From positions 62,001 through 126,000 of the forward strand of contig NZ_CALPDG010000005.1 of the NCBI RefSeq assembly GCF_943193195.1: 64,000 nt of DNA, in the 5' to 3' direction. Below the pieces are notes generated by a model. The model saw only the letters and a list, made by a program, of their open reading frames with translations, was not told the DNA's origin and did not search any database. The stretch comes from Mediterraneibacter agrestimuris (GTDB lineage Bacteria; Bacillota; Clostridia; Lachnospirales; Lachnospiraceae). Position 1 is the first letter of the stretch; each line of letters opens with the position of its first letter. The translations under genes and the position numbers were made by a program. Positions 42,761 to 52,774 of this stretch are shown here, one piece after another.

Positions 42761-44812
42761 TCAAAGAAATTTCTCGCTTAATTTCATCAGCACCGGAATC
42801 GGCGCTGACGCCCATGCATGGCAGAGACTGGTATTCCATTTCTGCTCTTTCCCCCATGCTTCAAAAGCTGTCGTCGCACCTTCCTTAAGCATCTGGTACC
42901 ACGAATGTTCTGATTGATTAACAATCAACTCATATGCATTCTTTGGTCTTCCCAGACGAAGCAGTGCAAACAAAGCGAAATACGCTGCAAACACACCGCA
43001 GCAAAGTCCTTTCTCCATAATAAAATCAGCAATTCTATTTCCTTCCGGTTCCAAACCATAAAATACTGCAAATACATTTGCATGGAAAGAACAATGCATA
43101 CTGACTGTAGAATCCTTAAACAATCCACACTCCACATCATAAAAACTATCAATAAATGCTGTTTTTAACACTTCGTATTCTGATATTCCTGAAATCCCCA
43201 GAATCTCCCGAATTTTTTCCACACATATTTTCATTCCGATATATAAGGCATTGATTACATTGTGGCATCCGTCTCCTACAATTGGCTGAGACAGATCAAA
43301 ATCGTAATTATCACGAAGATTTTCCGGCCAGTCTACCAGATTCCACTTTGTCTTTACATTTTCAATCAGTCCCTTTTCGTTTCTAAACCTGTCAAAATAT
43401 TGTTCGATGCCTTCTGCAACAGGCAGCAATTCTTTCAGAAAATCTTTGTCCTTCGTAAATCGATAATACAAAAGAAGCTGATACGGATAAAGCAGCGAAA
43501 AGTCGGCTATTTCCTGCATAAAACTTCCCGGAGCTACAGCCATCATTCCCTCGCATATCACTGTAGAATGTGCAAAGTCCATCAATGCTTTACGGAACAA
43601 CTTTGTATCACCTGTCAGACAGTAAAGCGCGTGCGCCGTTACCGTCAGATCTCCCAGATATTGTCCTTTCTCTCTGCTAGGACAGTCCAAAAATCCTTCC
43701 TGAGAGCAATTTCGCACTGCATTTTTACAAATATTCCAAATTCGGTTTATCAGTTCATTTTCCGAATGAAACTGACAGTTGCTGTCGTCAAACGGATAAT
43801 GCCTGTAATCTGCCCTGTAATCCCACAAACGGATTCCTGTCTCTTCCAATGGTTTTGCCGTCACAACCTGCACATACCTGAAACATTTGTATTCAAATTG
43901 TTCCAGCTCCTGTTCACCATCAGACAAAATCCACTTATCTTCATACAGACAGTTACAGCGCATGTCATACCGTACCTGCTCGTCAGTCAAAAGTTCTTCC
44001 CCGAACTGTATCGTCACTTCATCCCCCGGCTGCCCGATTGCCTTCATATAAAATGTACCTGTCAGCTCCTCTCCAAAATCCAACAGAACTCCATTAGAAA
44101 GCTGCTTCACTGCCGCCGGCCGGCGGTATTCCATTTCTACAACGGAACATGGCTGTTTTATCAAAACATGATCGTCATCTTTACAGATTAGAGCCAGTTT
44201 CCAGCCAGAATCATCGTATCCAGCTTCCTTCCAGCCGCATTTTTTTACCCTGTTATCAATAATTTCATCAAACTGAGTCTCATAAGCGATTGTCCTGCTT
44301 GCGCCATATTCTTGTGCCTCCGCACATTTCCATTTACCGTCCAAAATCTGCTTTCCATCTACAATTAATTCTGCAATCATACCCTGCCGGTAATCTCCGC
44401 TATTATATGCCCGATTTACCAGACCCTGGTAATAGACATGGACCGCGATAATATTTTCTCCTTCCCGGAGATATTCCGTTACATCTACACGATTGTAATA
44501 ATAGCAGAATGCATACGAATTTGCCGGTCCCTGCGCCACATATCTGCCATTAATATATAATTTATAATAATCATCCGCAGAAATATCCAGTACTGCCTGC
44601 TCCAGGCCATCTGTTATCTGTACTTTTTTTCGGAACAACGTGTGATTATTTTTCAATTCCTTTCTGTGTCCGGGAGTAATAAATGTTTCATCCAACTGTT
44701 TATGAAGCAGACAAAGCGGCTTTACTTCCTTGAAATTTGGATTGCATATCCACGGGGTTTCCCACTCCTTTTTTTCTGTTATACCGATATCTACTATTTC
44801 TTCTTTTTTCAT
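42761..44812 (-). CDS. Alpha-L-rhamnosidase-like glycosidase (GH78-type)
   Basis: A 683-residue cytosolic enzyme. N-terminal beta-sandwich domains (DISADDYYKLYINGRYVAQGP, typical of rhamnosidase sugar-binding domains) precede a large (alpha/alpha)6 barrel starting near 350. The barrel's active-site segment reads DCPSREKGQYLGD, corresponding to the Asp/Arg-Glu acid region of GH78. It is shorter than most GH78 enzymes. It is last in the transport operon, suggesting hydrolysis of an imported rhamnosylated or related glycoside. Confidence 0.75.
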   Translation of the reverse strand: MKKEEIVDIGITEKKEWETPWICNPNFKEVKPLCLLHKQLDETFITPGHRKELKNNHTLFRKKVQITDGLEQAVLDISADDYYKLYINGRYVAQGPANSYAFCYYYNRVDVTEYLREGENIIAVHVYYQGLVNRAYNSGDYRQGMIAELIVDGKQILDGKWKCAEAQEYGASRTIAYETQFDEIIDNRVKKCGWKEAGYDDSGWKLALICKDDDHVLIKQPCSVVEMEYRRPAAVKQLSNGVLLDFGEELTGTFYMKAIGQPGDEVTIQFGEELLTDEQVRYDMRCNCLYEDKWILSDGEQELEQFEYKCFRYVQVVTAKPLEETGIRLWDYRADYRHYPFDDSNCQFHSENELINRIWNICKNAVRNCSQEGFLDCPSREKGQYLGDLTVTAHALYCLTGDTKLFRKALMDFAHSTVICEGMMAVAPGSFMQEIADFSLLYPYQLLLYYRFTKDKDFLKELLPVAEGIEQYFDRFRNEKGLIENVKTKWNLVDWPENLRDNYDFDLSQPIVGDGCHNVINALYIGMKICVEKIREILGISGISEYEVLKTAFIDSFYDVECGLFKDSTVSMHCSFHANVFAVFYGLEPEGNRIADFIMEKGLCCGVFAAYFALFALLRLGRPKNAYELIVNQSEHSWYQMLKEGATTAFEAWGKEQKWNTSLCHAWASAPIPVLMKLSEKFL

Positions 44813-44875
44813 CTCTGCTTCCTCTTTTATATGTTTCGTAACAGATCAGCCTTTTGGTTAATCCGATGCTTTTAT

Positions 44876-46504
44876 TCATTTCTGTCCAAACTGTAATTTA
44901 AATTCTGTCGGCGTACAATCATAATACTTTTTAAAGCTGCTTGCAAAATATCTCTGATTGCTATATCCGCACGCCTCTGCGATCTCCTGTACTTTCATAT
45001 TAGTTTTTAACAACAAATCCCCTGCTCTTTCCATTCTTTTACGAATGACATATTCCATCAGACGCTCGCCTGTTTTCTGTTTAAAGATCTGCCGGACATA
45101 AGTCACACTGAAATGCACCTGGGCGGCAATCCACTCCAGTGTCAATTCTTCCATATCTAAATTACATTCAATCAGATTCTTTACATTTTCCACAATGACG
45201 TCTGACTGCTGACGGCTGTTATGTTCTTGAAACGGCTTGTGGCACATGCCGAAATAATTCAGTAACAGGCTCTTTATTTCTAGCAGACTGGCATGCTTTA
45301 ACTGTTCCTTCATCTGTTTTTGAATTTCTTCGTTGCTTCTGTGTTTATCTATCTGAATTCCATTCTGCTCAATCTCATTAAAAATCGCATAAACCAGTTC
45401 TTCTGCCGAAATCCCCACAAAGTCTGTCTTTTTCGGGGAAATGGATGCATAAACCTGCATCAACTCATCTAATTGTTCTTTGGAGGCATCTTCGCGTCCC
45501 ATCCGTACTGACAATAATATCTGCTCTTTTAATTTCTGAATCCGTTTGGAAGAATCCATCAGCTTCTCTTCTGAAATGGTTTCCTTTTCTTCTCCGCAAA
45601 TAATCAATGTTTTATCCGTTCTTGCCAGCCCTCTCCAAACCTGTAATGTTTCTTCAAAAGAGCAGTGTAATTTCTTCCACTCGTCATATATCCCGCCTAC
45701 AACACAGATCAGACGTACATCATAATATTTTTCCATGCTTTTCTGCAAATGCGCCATACCATCTTTTACTTTATAAAAAAACTGACGTCTATCCAGCGCC
45801 TCTCCTGACAAGATCAAAATCGCGCCGTTTTCTTCAAAGTTCAATCCATGTACCCTGATATCTGTGGGAATACATCCTCCGCTTAATATTGCTGCCAGTT
45901 CTCCTATGTTTTCCTGACATCCTAAGTCCCACCTTCCGTTTATCAGATACAAAGGAAGCTTCAAAAGACATACACAATAGTACTTTGCATCTATTTCCAG
46001 AACCTCTTTTTCCGGAATCGTTTCACATTTCCCATCCAGAATATCGCGCAATAGACGTTCCTTGACTAATGTCTCATTTACATCGGCCTTTTCCTTAAGA
46101 AGCTGCATATTATCAAGCAATACCTGCTGCCGCTCCAGTTCTGCTTTAATTTTATCCAGCACTCCCCCCAGCTCCTGAGGATCAAAAGGTTTCAGCAAAT
46201 AGTCTGATACCCCCAGTGCGATTGCTTTTCTCGCATAAGAAAATTCATCATATCCACTGACAATAACCGCTTTTACAGGAATATTGCGTCTCCCAGCCTC
46301 TTGCAAGAATTCCAGACCATCCATTACAGGCATAGAAATATCTGTCAGTACGATATCTGGTCTGTACTGTTCTGTCATCGAAAGCGCTTCTTTTCCATTT
46401 ACGGCGCTGCCCACTACTTCCAGATCTGGCTGTGTCCGACTGATATATTTGACCAGCAAATTTCTCATTTCTGATTCATCCTCTGCGATTAATATCTTAT
46501 ACAT
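44876..46504 (-). CDS. AraC-type response regulator (YesN-like)
   Basis: A 542-residue regulator with an N-terminal receiver (ILIAEDE, phospho-acceptor in PDIVLTDISMP, Lys in YLLKPFD), a long central region, and a C-terminal pair of AraC helix-turn-helix motifs (EWIAAQVHFSVTYVRQIFKQKTGE and VQEIAEACGYSNQRYFASSFKKYYDCTP). The ATG at 46504 has GGAGGAG upstream and overlaps the kinase stop by one base. It probably activates the sugar transport operon in which it sits. Confidence 0.93.
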   Translation of the reverse strand: MYKILIAEDESEMRNLLVKYISRTQPDLEVVGSAVNGKEALSMTEQYRPDIVLTDISMPVMDGLEFLQEAGRRNIPVKAVIVSGYDEFSYARKAIALGVSDYLLKPFDPQELGGVLDKIKAELERQQVLLDNMQLLKEKADVNETLVKERLLRDILDGKCETIPEKEVLEIDAKYYCVCLLKLPLYLINGRWDLGCQENIGELAAILSGGCIPTDIRVHGLNFEENGAILILSGEALDRRQFFYKVKDGMAHLQKSMEKYYDVRLICVVGGIYDEWKKLHCSFEETLQVWRGLARTDKTLIICGEEKETISEEKLMDSSKRIQKLKEQILLSVRMGREDASKEQLDELMQVYASISPKKTDFVGISAEELVYAIFNEIEQNGIQIDKHRSNEEIQKQMKEQLKHASLLEIKSLLLNYFGMCHKPFQEHNSRQQSDVIVENVKNLIECNLDMEELTLEWIAAQVHFSVTYVRQIFKQKTGERLMEYVIRKRMERAGDLLLKTNMKVQEIAEACGYSNQRYFASSFKKYYDCTPTEFKLQFGQK

Positions 46505-48387
46505 CAATTCTCCTCCCACTTTCGGATCGGTGCAGAACTATTACATGGTATTGTCAAAATTGCACGTGTCCACTTGCTCTCACAACTCTCATAATATAAA
46601 CCGTATTCTTCTCCATAGTATAATTTAATTCGCTCATTCACATTAAATATTCCATATCCATCCCTGTTGTCAGTCGTTCCCTCTTCCAGACCTGAATTAA
46701 TACTCTCCAGTTTTTCGGGAGAGATTCCCGCACCGTTATCTTCTACAGTAAACTGAATCCATTCCCGGCCTTGCGGATCTGACATCTTTTCCCCTCGAAT
46801 ATGAATATAGCTCAATGTTTCCTGCTCTTTGATCCCATGATAAATTGCATTTTCCACCAATGGCTGAAGTACCAGCTTCAATATGGTATACTGATACAAT
46901 TCCTCTGGTACATTTATCTCATACTGCATTACTTCTGAGTAACGAATTTCTTGAATTGTCAGATAGCTCTTCACATGTTCAATCTCATCCTGAATGGAAA
47001 TCACTTCGGCGCCCTTGCTTAAGCTGATCCGAAACAACTTACCGAGGGAGTTTGACAGGATACGGATTTCATCTATTCCCTTGTCTGACGCAAGCCATGT
47101 GATCGTATTTAATGTATTATACAGAAAATGCGGATTAATCTGTGCCTGCAGGGCGCGCAATTCTGCTTTACGTTTCTGTGTCTGTACTTGTTCCACAAAA
47201 TCACGTTCCTCTTTCAGAACAGCAATATATTCTTCCTGCTTCCTCATCGACTTCTCAACCTGGTCCGCCATATAGTTAAAGGACCTTGCAAGACTTCCCA
47301 CCTCATCCTTGTACGGGTAATAATACCGTGCTTCTAATTCTCCGTTTCTCATACGATTCATCTGCACGGCAAGGCGCTGCAAAGAAGAAGTCATCTGACG
47401 GGATAGAAAAGCCACCAGGATCAGACACAAACCGATCATTGCAACAGACAGCAGCAGCACAAGTCTGCGCAGTCTCCCTACACTGTTCAGTAAATCTGCC
47501 TTTGACTTCAATATATAAATCTGCCAGTCATTGATATCTACAACACCTTTGTACATCAGATAGTCTTCTCCATTGTATTGAATATCCCCACCGTAACTTG
47601 CATTTTTCTTGTCTGTATTCTGCCATTCTAGTTTCTTTAAATCAGATTCTCTTATACTGTATGTTCCTGCAATATAATTTCCCTGACTGTCCGTAATAAG
47701 TATTTCACCAAGCACCGGAGAATTCCCTGCCAGCTCTTCCAGCAAAACATTCTGATCCAGTTGGATAATCAGAAAGGCATACGCCCCTTCTCCTGTACCA
47801 ATCGAAAATCTTCTGACATAAGGAATTACTTGTGCATTCCCCTGGAAAATCTCGTCCTGCATCGCCGGCATCCACTGGATTGCCTTTACCGAAGAATCTT
47901 TATAAACACATTTGAATGCAGATTCTTCAAAGTCAAAATCCCAGTTTCTTACTCTTGTGTAATCATCCCAACTGCCTTTATTTGTATACAGAAACACTGA
48001 ATGCACCAGCGGCTCCGCCAGACTAATATCCTTCATCCAAGATGCTGCTTCTCCACTTAACGCTGCTTCTTTTCTTGTAGTCGGCGCTTTCACATAATCG
48101 CTCAGTGGCTGCATAAATGAACTGTTTGTCAACGCTGCAAACGCTCTTCTATTAACGGCTTCAAGCCTGGTGTCCAGCGTATTTTCCAACTGGCCCACCA
48201 GGCTTTCCGCATTCGCTCTGAAGTTATCCACAATTTCTTCTTCCGCAAACTGAAAATATAAAATTCCCGTAATACACAACAACCCTGTACATACAACCGC
48301 AAACATTAATGTCATCCTTTTACGGAAACTGATATTCCTTATTTTTCTCATAAGCATATGATGTACTCCCGGTTTCTTATTTTTCAT
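46504..48387 (-). CDS. YesM-like sensor histidine kinase
   Basis: A 627-residue kinase: membrane segment near 27-48, extracellular sensor domain (about 50-300), second membrane segment (about 308-330), HAMP domain, then the phospho-acceptor region ALQAQINPHFLYNTL (about 413) and an ATPase domain (QPLVENAIYHGI, DNGAGI, GYGIFNV). This is the LytS/YesM class paired with AraC-type regulators for glycan sensing. It overlaps the upstream permease by four bases. Confidence 0.93.
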   Translation of the reverse strand: MKNKKPGVHHMLMRKIRNISFRKRMTLMFAVVCTGLLCITGILYFQFAEEEIVDNFRANAESLVGQLENTLDTRLEAVNRRAFAALTNSSFMQPLSDYVKAPTTRKEAALSGEAASWMKDISLAEPLVHSVFLYTNKGSWDDYTRVRNWDFDFEESAFKCVYKDSSVKAIQWMPAMQDEIFQGNAQVIPYVRRFSIGTGEGAYAFLIIQLDQNVLLEELAGNSPVLGEILITDSQGNYIAGTYSIRESDLKKLEWQNTDKKNASYGGDIQYNGEDYLMYKGVVDINDWQIYILKSKADLLNSVGRLRRLVLLLSVAMIGLCLILVAFLSRQMTSSLQRLAVQMNRMRNGELEARYYYPYKDEVGSLARSFNYMADQVEKSMRKQEEYIAVLKEERDFVEQVQTQKRKAELRALQAQINPHFLYNTLNTITWLASDKGIDEIRILSNSLGKLFRISLSKGAEVISIQDEIEHVKSYLTIQEIRYSEVMQYEINVPEELYQYTILKLVLQPLVENAIYHGIKEQETLSYIHIRGEKMSDPQGREWIQFTVEDNGAGISPEKLESINSGLEEGTTDNRDGYGIFNVNERIKLYYGEEYGLYYESCESKWTRAILTIPCNSSAPIRKWEEN

Positions 48388-49244
48388 CCCTTCACTGCTC
48401 CCGCTGTCAGCCCTGCAATAAACTGTTTGTTACAAAGCAGATATACAATCAAAATCGGAATAATTGCGATGGATGCTCCCGCCAGCATAATATGCCATTC
48501 CGCCGCCGCATTAACAGAATATTTCAACTGTACTACAGCAACTGTTAATGTCTGCAGATCTGGATTTGTGATCGTCATGATCAACGTTGTAATATAATCA
48601 TTCCATGTATTGCGGAATACGAACAATGCTACAACCGCCAGAATCGGCTTCATTACAGGAAGAATAATTCGTCCGAACACTCCATAAATCGTACATCCGT
48701 CAATAATTGCCGCCTCATCCAGCTCTTTTGGAATACCTCTTACAAAGCCCATAACAAGAAGCACATTGACTGCCTGCCCTCCTGTCAGTGCAATAATCAG
48801 TCCAATCATACTTTTACTAAGTCCCACGTCCTGTAAAAACTGATAAATCGGATACAATGTTACAGAACCAAGGCTGATAAACATCATTGATGTATACAAT
48901 GCAAGAAGCAATTTTTTACCGGCAAAATTTCTTCTTGCTAAAACAAATCCGGCAAGCGCACATGTTCCAACTGCCAGTACAGTTGTTGAAACTGCGAGAA
49001 TAACGCTGTTTCCTGTATATTTCACAAAATCTGCCTGCACAAACGCCTGATAATAGTTCTTGAACTGCCATTCTTCTGGAAAAAATGCACCTCCTGCTGT
49101 CAATTCGGCATTTGTTTTCAGAGAACCGAATACAGTATAGATAATCGGGTAAAGTGTAAATACGATCATAATTGCCAGAAAGAGGATCGCACACACTTTT
49201 CCTGCTTTTGCAGATAGCTTCTTATTCTTTACACCTGTTTCCAT
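48384..49244 (-). CDS. Carbohydrate ABC transporter permease (CUT1, MalG-like)
   Basis: A 286-residue inner-membrane permease with six hydrophobic segments and the EAA motif ELDEAAIIDGCTIYGVFGRIILPVMKP for coupling to the ATPase. The ATG at 49244 has GGAGGG six bases upstream. No ATPase gene is present in the operon, so a shared MsmX-type ATPase elsewhere is expected. Confidence 0.92.
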   Translation of the reverse strand: METGVKNKKLSAKAGKVCAILFLAIMIVFTLYPIIYTVFGSLKTNAELTAGGAFFPEEWQFKNYYQAFVQADFVKYTGNSVILAVSTTVLAVGTCALAGFVLARRNFAGKKLLLALYTSMMFISLGSVTLYPIYQFLQDVGLSKSMIGLIIALTGGQAVNVLLVMGFVRGIPKELDEAAIIDGCTIYGVFGRIILPVMKPILAVVALFVFRNTWNDYITTLIMTITNPDLQTLTVAVVQLKYSVNAAAEWHIMLAGASIAIIPILIVYLLCNKQFIAGLTAGAVKG

Positions 49245-49260
49245 TGCATACCCTCCCTCA

Positions 49261-50202
49261 TTAATAAATATCATCTAATTTCTTTGACAGTCTCAGATAA
49301 ATAATCGTCACAATCCCCGCAATTGCTGCCGAAACAACACTGACAGCTGCACCGTATCCATACTGTGGAATTACAGAGCTTGATGCTGAAACCGGGAAGA
49401 AATATTTATATCCATACAAAGCCATTACCATTGTAGAATTGTTCGGTCCTCCCTCTGTCAATACCATAACATTTGTAATATCATTAAATGCTGATGTAAT
49501 AGATAACATCAAAATTATCTTAAGAATCGGTCCCATCATGGGAATTGTCACATACCACAATGTCTGAATCTTATTCGCCCCGTCAATTCTGGCGCTTTCC
49601 AGTGCATCCTGCGCCACCTGCTGCAATCCGGCAATAAAATATACCATATAGTTACCGACACCGCCCCAGATAGCTGTAATGATCAACGTCTTCATTGCGT
49701 GATCCTTTCCCAGCCAGTTGACAGGTGTATCAATTATTCCTATACTCATCAGATATTGATTAATTTCTCCGTTATAAGCATTGAACAGCAAATAGAATAC
49801 CAGTCCCATAACTGCAGAGCTCATAATAGTCGGTAAAAATACCATACTCTGGGCAATTCCATTAAACTTAGTCTGCTTATTCAGAAGCAGCGCCAGGAAA
49901 AACGCCAGCGGAATGATAATCAATACTTTTCCGAATCCGTATACAAATGTATTGGCAACACTCTGCCAGTATACTTCATCGTGAAATACACGGATCAGGT
50001 TGTCCAGCCCTACCCATTTCGGAGCAGCTGTTCCTATCCCTCCGTATTGGTAGAACACATACTTTAATGTCCATATAACAGGATAAATGGAGCATAACAG
50101 GAACAGCAGCAGATTAGGCAGCAAAAAGGAGTAAGACTCCAGATTACGTTTTATCATCTTTTTCCTATATCCCACACTCATCTTTGTTTTTTCCTTTTTC
50201 AT
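49261..50202 (-). CDS. Carbohydrate ABC transporter permease (CUT1, LplB/MalF-like)
   Basis: A 313-residue permease with six hydrophobic segments and an EAA loop (DALESARIDGANKIQTLWYVTIPMMGPI). It is closest in layout to LplB/YteP-type permeases, which pair with a MalG-like partner, here encoded 16 bases downstream. AAAGGA precedes the ATG. Confidence 0.92.
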   Translation of the reverse strand: MKKEKTKMSVGYRKKMIKRNLESYSFLLPNLLLFLLCSIYPVIWTLKYVFYQYGGIGTAAPKWVGLDNLIRVFHDEVYWQSVANTFVYGFGKVLIIIPLAFFLALLLNKQTKFNGIAQSMVFLPTIMSSAVMGLVFYLLFNAYNGEINQYLMSIGIIDTPVNWLGKDHAMKTLIITAIWGGVGNYMVYFIAGLQQVAQDALESARIDGANKIQTLWYVTIPMMGPILKIILMLSITSAFNDITNVMVLTEGGPNNSTMVMALYGYKYFFPVSASSSVIPQYGYGAAVSVVSAAIAGIVTIIYLRLSKKLDDIY

Positions 50203-50250
50203 AAGGCATTGTCCTTTCTCTCACTCCCATGAAACACTGTCAAACTGTTA

Positions 50251-50281
50251 AGAGGAAAGAAGAATCTTGCTTCTTCCCTCT
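50251..50281 (-). other. Hairpin between binding protein and permease genes
   Basis: AGAGGGAAGAA pairs with TTCTTTCCTCT (one mismatch, 9-base loop) in the 112-base gap. No U-run follows. Such hairpins usually stabilise the binding-protein mRNA and lower permease expression. Confidence 0.55.
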
Positions 50282-50314
50282 ATCATTTCAAGTCTGTCCT
50301 TTTTCAAATACTTT

Positions 50315-51703
50315 TTATGGATTCAGCGGATCGTATCCGGCAATTTTAACTTCTGTTCCGATTCCGTCTTCTATTCCCTGCTGATAAGCCTTATTATAAC
50401 GCTCTGTCAAATCTGCCAGAGTACTTTCCATCTCAGCATCTCCATAGTAAATGGATTCAAATGTCTTATAATAATCTTCGCCTTCTACTATCACAGCCTG
50501 TTCATTTTTTTCCTGCGGTGTCAGCGGAAGTACACCGTCAATATCCTGCATCTGCAGCCACTCTTTATTTGCAATTTCTTCATTCAGCTGTGCTTTTTCC
50601 TGAATAGTAGGAATAATACTTACGCCATAACCGTTTTCGTAATAGCCTGTCAGGAAGTCTTCTGTTGTAAAGATATCTTTGTATACCTTAAATGCAAGTT
50701 CTGCATTCTCACTCTTTGCGTTAACCAGATAAGCTGATGTAAACTTGATATTCTGCTTTCCTTTTTCCTCACCAGACACTGTCGGAATCGGAGCAGCATC
50801 CCACTTATCAGAATCCATCGGGAACTGATCTTTGTATACACCTGGTTCCGAATGTGTCCAGGACATATACATACCTATTTTACCATTCGCAAACTGTGTT
50901 CTCAGCGGATCAATATCCAAAGCTTCACATCCCGGGAAAGCACACTCTTCTGAAAGAAGTTCTTTCCAGTATCCAAGTACTTCACTGTAAGTGCTAAAAT
51001 CATATTCACCCTTTGTGAAATCATATCCTTTTTTGATTCCATTCTCACGTTCCATCTGCATGTCCAGTGTTCTTTCAAGTGCAGAAGAAGCGCTCTTCAT
51101 ATGCTGTGCATATCCATAAATACCCTCACCTGAAAGTTCCGAAGTAATCAGCTTCGCATCCTCTACCATTTCTTTCATTGTAGTTGGAGGCGCATCGATT
51201 CCCACCTTTTCAAAAATCTCTTTATTGTAAATCAGGCGTCCTGTTGTTCCGCATGTGGGAATGTAATATAATTTTCCGTCAATTTCATTAATTCCTTCAT
51301 ATACCTCATCTTTGAAATATTCCTTCATGTCGTTATCCATATATTCATACAGGTCTAACCACTGCCCCTGATTTACATATTTGTTATAAACCTGATCGTT
51401 TAATGTCAGAATATCCGGCAGTTCTCCGCTCTGAACTGCCAAGTCCACTGCCTGGTCAAAGTTGTCTGTATAGAGCTGGTATTCAACCTGTACGTTATCT
51501 GTATTTGTTTCATTATAAACATCTACCTTTTCCTGAATGTAATTTGCGTCATGTCTGTCTTTTGTCCATATTGTGATCACTGTTTTATCTCCGGATGCAT
51601 CATTTCCCTCTTTTGTTTCTTTTTGGTCAGAACCACCGCATCCTGCAAGCATTGTCATTGTCATTGCACTAATCAAAAGTAATGACACTAATTTCTTTTT
51701 CAT
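50315..51703 (-). CDS. Extracellular sugar-binding lipoprotein
   Basis: A 462-residue solute-binding protein: signal peptide with lipobox MLAGCGG (cysteine 22), then a Ser/Asp/Glu-rich linker and a two-lobed family 1 binding domain (TVITIWTKDRHDANYIQEKV; GTTGRLIYNKEIFEKVG; GKIGMYMSW). It captures the oligosaccharide for the two downstream permeases. AGAGGAGGA precedes the ATG. It heads the minus-strand operon. Confidence 0.93.
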   Translation of the reverse strand: MKKKLVSLLLISAMTMTMLAGCGGSDQKETKEGNDASGDKTVITIWTKDRHDANYIQEKVDVYNETNTDNVQVEYQLYTDNFDQAVDLAVQSGELPDILTLNDQVYNKYVNQGQWLDLYEYMDNDMKEYFKDEVYEGINEIDGKLYYIPTCGTTGRLIYNKEIFEKVGIDAPPTTMKEMVEDAKLITSELSGEGIYGYAQHMKSASSALERTLDMQMERENGIKKGYDFTKGEYDFSTYSEVLGYWKELLSEECAFPGCEALDIDPLRTQFANGKIGMYMSWTHSEPGVYKDQFPMDSDKWDAAPIPTVSGEEKGKQNIKFTSAYLVNAKSENAELAFKVYKDIFTTEDFLTGYYENGYGVSIIPTIQEKAQLNEEIANKEWLQMQDIDGVLPLTPQEKNEQAVIVEGEDYYKTFESIYYGDAEMESTLADLTERYNKAYQQGIEDGIGTEVKIAGYDPLNP

Positions 51704-51759
51704 TATAAAATCCTCCTCTTTTTTGCCTTTTGTCCTGCGCGCATTTTTTTGTTGTATTT

Positions 51760-51788
51760 ATCATACTTGCTTTCTTTTTGTTCGTAAA
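51760..51788 (-). promoter_or_regulatory. Promoter of the sugar transport operon
   Basis: On the minus strand TTTACG (51783-51788), 17 bases, TATGAT (51760-51765), about 55 bases ahead of the binding-protein gene. The remaining divergent spacer up to 52001 also holds TATAAT at 51948 with no good -35, possibly the activator-dependent promoter of the YesL-like gene. Confidence 0.5.
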
Positions 51789-52001
51789 TCCAAAATCCGT
51801 TGTTGGAATGTTCAAAAAATGACACCATATGACATTACATGTTTCAAATCTGCCGCTGATGTTTGATATCTGTCACCCCCGATACTGTACTGGTCCATTT
51901 TTTTGCAACTTTTTTAACATAGCAGTGTACATTTATATCTTTTATAGTATAATTTACTACAGACACAAAATAGTTAACCATATAAAAAGGAGATTTTATA
52001 T

Positions 52002-52613
52002 ATGAATTTATTTAATTTAGACAATCCTCTCATGCAGTTTCTGGGCAAACTGGCTGACTTATTTATTCTGAATATTTTATATTTAATATGCTGCATTCCA
52101 ATCGTGACCATCGGTGCAGCAACTACCGCTTTATATACAGTAACATTAAAAGCTGCTAAAAATGAAGAAAGTTATATTACACGCAGTTTTTTCAGAGCTT
52201 TTAAAAGCAATTTTAAAATCGGTACACTGACATGGCTGATCGTACTGACAGCAGGAATCGTCCTATGGCTGGATCTTCAGATCATTCCAAATATATCTGG
52301 TCAGATCAGACAAGTTCTGCAAATCCTGGTCTTGATGATCGCCTTGTTATACCTGATTACAGCGCTGTATCTATTTCCGTATATTGCCCGATTTGAAAAT
52401 ACCGTGATTGGTTCCATAAAAAATGCCTTTTTAATGGCTGTCATACATTTACCTTATACAATGCTGCTTGCTGCTATTACGATTCTTGCTTTTATGGCAA
52501 CCTTATATATTGATTTCAGGATCATCGGCTTTTTATGGATAGTGATCGGTTTTTCCGGGCTGGCATATATTAATTCTATTTTCTTCCGGAAGATATTTGT
52601 AAAGTTTGAATAA
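52002..52613 (+). CDS. YesL-like (DUF624) membrane protein
   Basis: A 203-residue protein with four to five hydrophobic segments, starting LFNLDNPLMQFLGKLADLFILNILYLICCIPIVTIGAAT, the DUF624 signature. YesL proteins accompany YesMN-controlled CUT1 sugar transporters, and this one is divergent from such an operon. The role is unknown. A 12-base string AAGTTTGAATAA at the stop codon is repeated 32 bases downstream. Confidence 0.88.
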   Translation: MNLFNLDNPLMQFLGKLADLFILNILYLICCIPIVTIGAATTALYTVTLKAAKNEESYITRSFFRAFKSNFKIGTLTWLIVLTAGIVLWLDLQIIPNISGQIRQVLQILVLMIALLYLITALYLFPYIARFENTVIGSIKNAFLMAVIHLPYTMLLAAITILAFMATLYIDFRIIGFLWIVIGFSGLAYINSIFFRKIFVKFE

Positions 52614-52648
52614 CCAGCCGGAGTTCCTGTTCCAAGTTTGAATAATAT

Positions 52649-52676
52649 TTTACTTTTACTCAGAATGTGTTATAAT
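52649..52676 (+). promoter_or_regulatory. Promoter of pncB
   Basis: TTTACT (52649-52654), 16 bases, TATAAT (52671-52676). It gives a leader of about 90 bases. Confidence 0.6.
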
Positions 52677-52683
52677 CACAAAG

Positions 52684-52774
52684 AAAAAATGTGTTAATAA
52701 CGTTCGGGAACGACCGCCCTTAGGAGCCATTGCTCCCCTACGCTGACCAGGCAAATGTGAAAGGACAAACGATT
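52684..52774 (+). promoter_or_regulatory. Structured leader of pncB
   Basis: The leader holds two compact hairpins, CGTTC-gg-GAACG (about 52699-52710) and TAGGAGC-catt-GCTCC with a bulge and closing TA (about 52720-52740). The ribosome site GAAAGGA (52759-52765) follows. No terminator is seen. It does not match any riboswitch class I can recall; control of translation is possible. Confidence 0.35.

Noticed and set aside
43262-44191. Long open frame (309 codons) on the plus strand inside the rhamnosidase gene
   Set aside because: Antisense to a conserved enzyme, cysteine- and arginine-rich composition typical of shadow frames.
52684-52774. Known NAD riboswitch upstream of pncB
   Set aside because: The two hairpins do not match the motifs I can recall for either NAD class; kept only as a structured leader.
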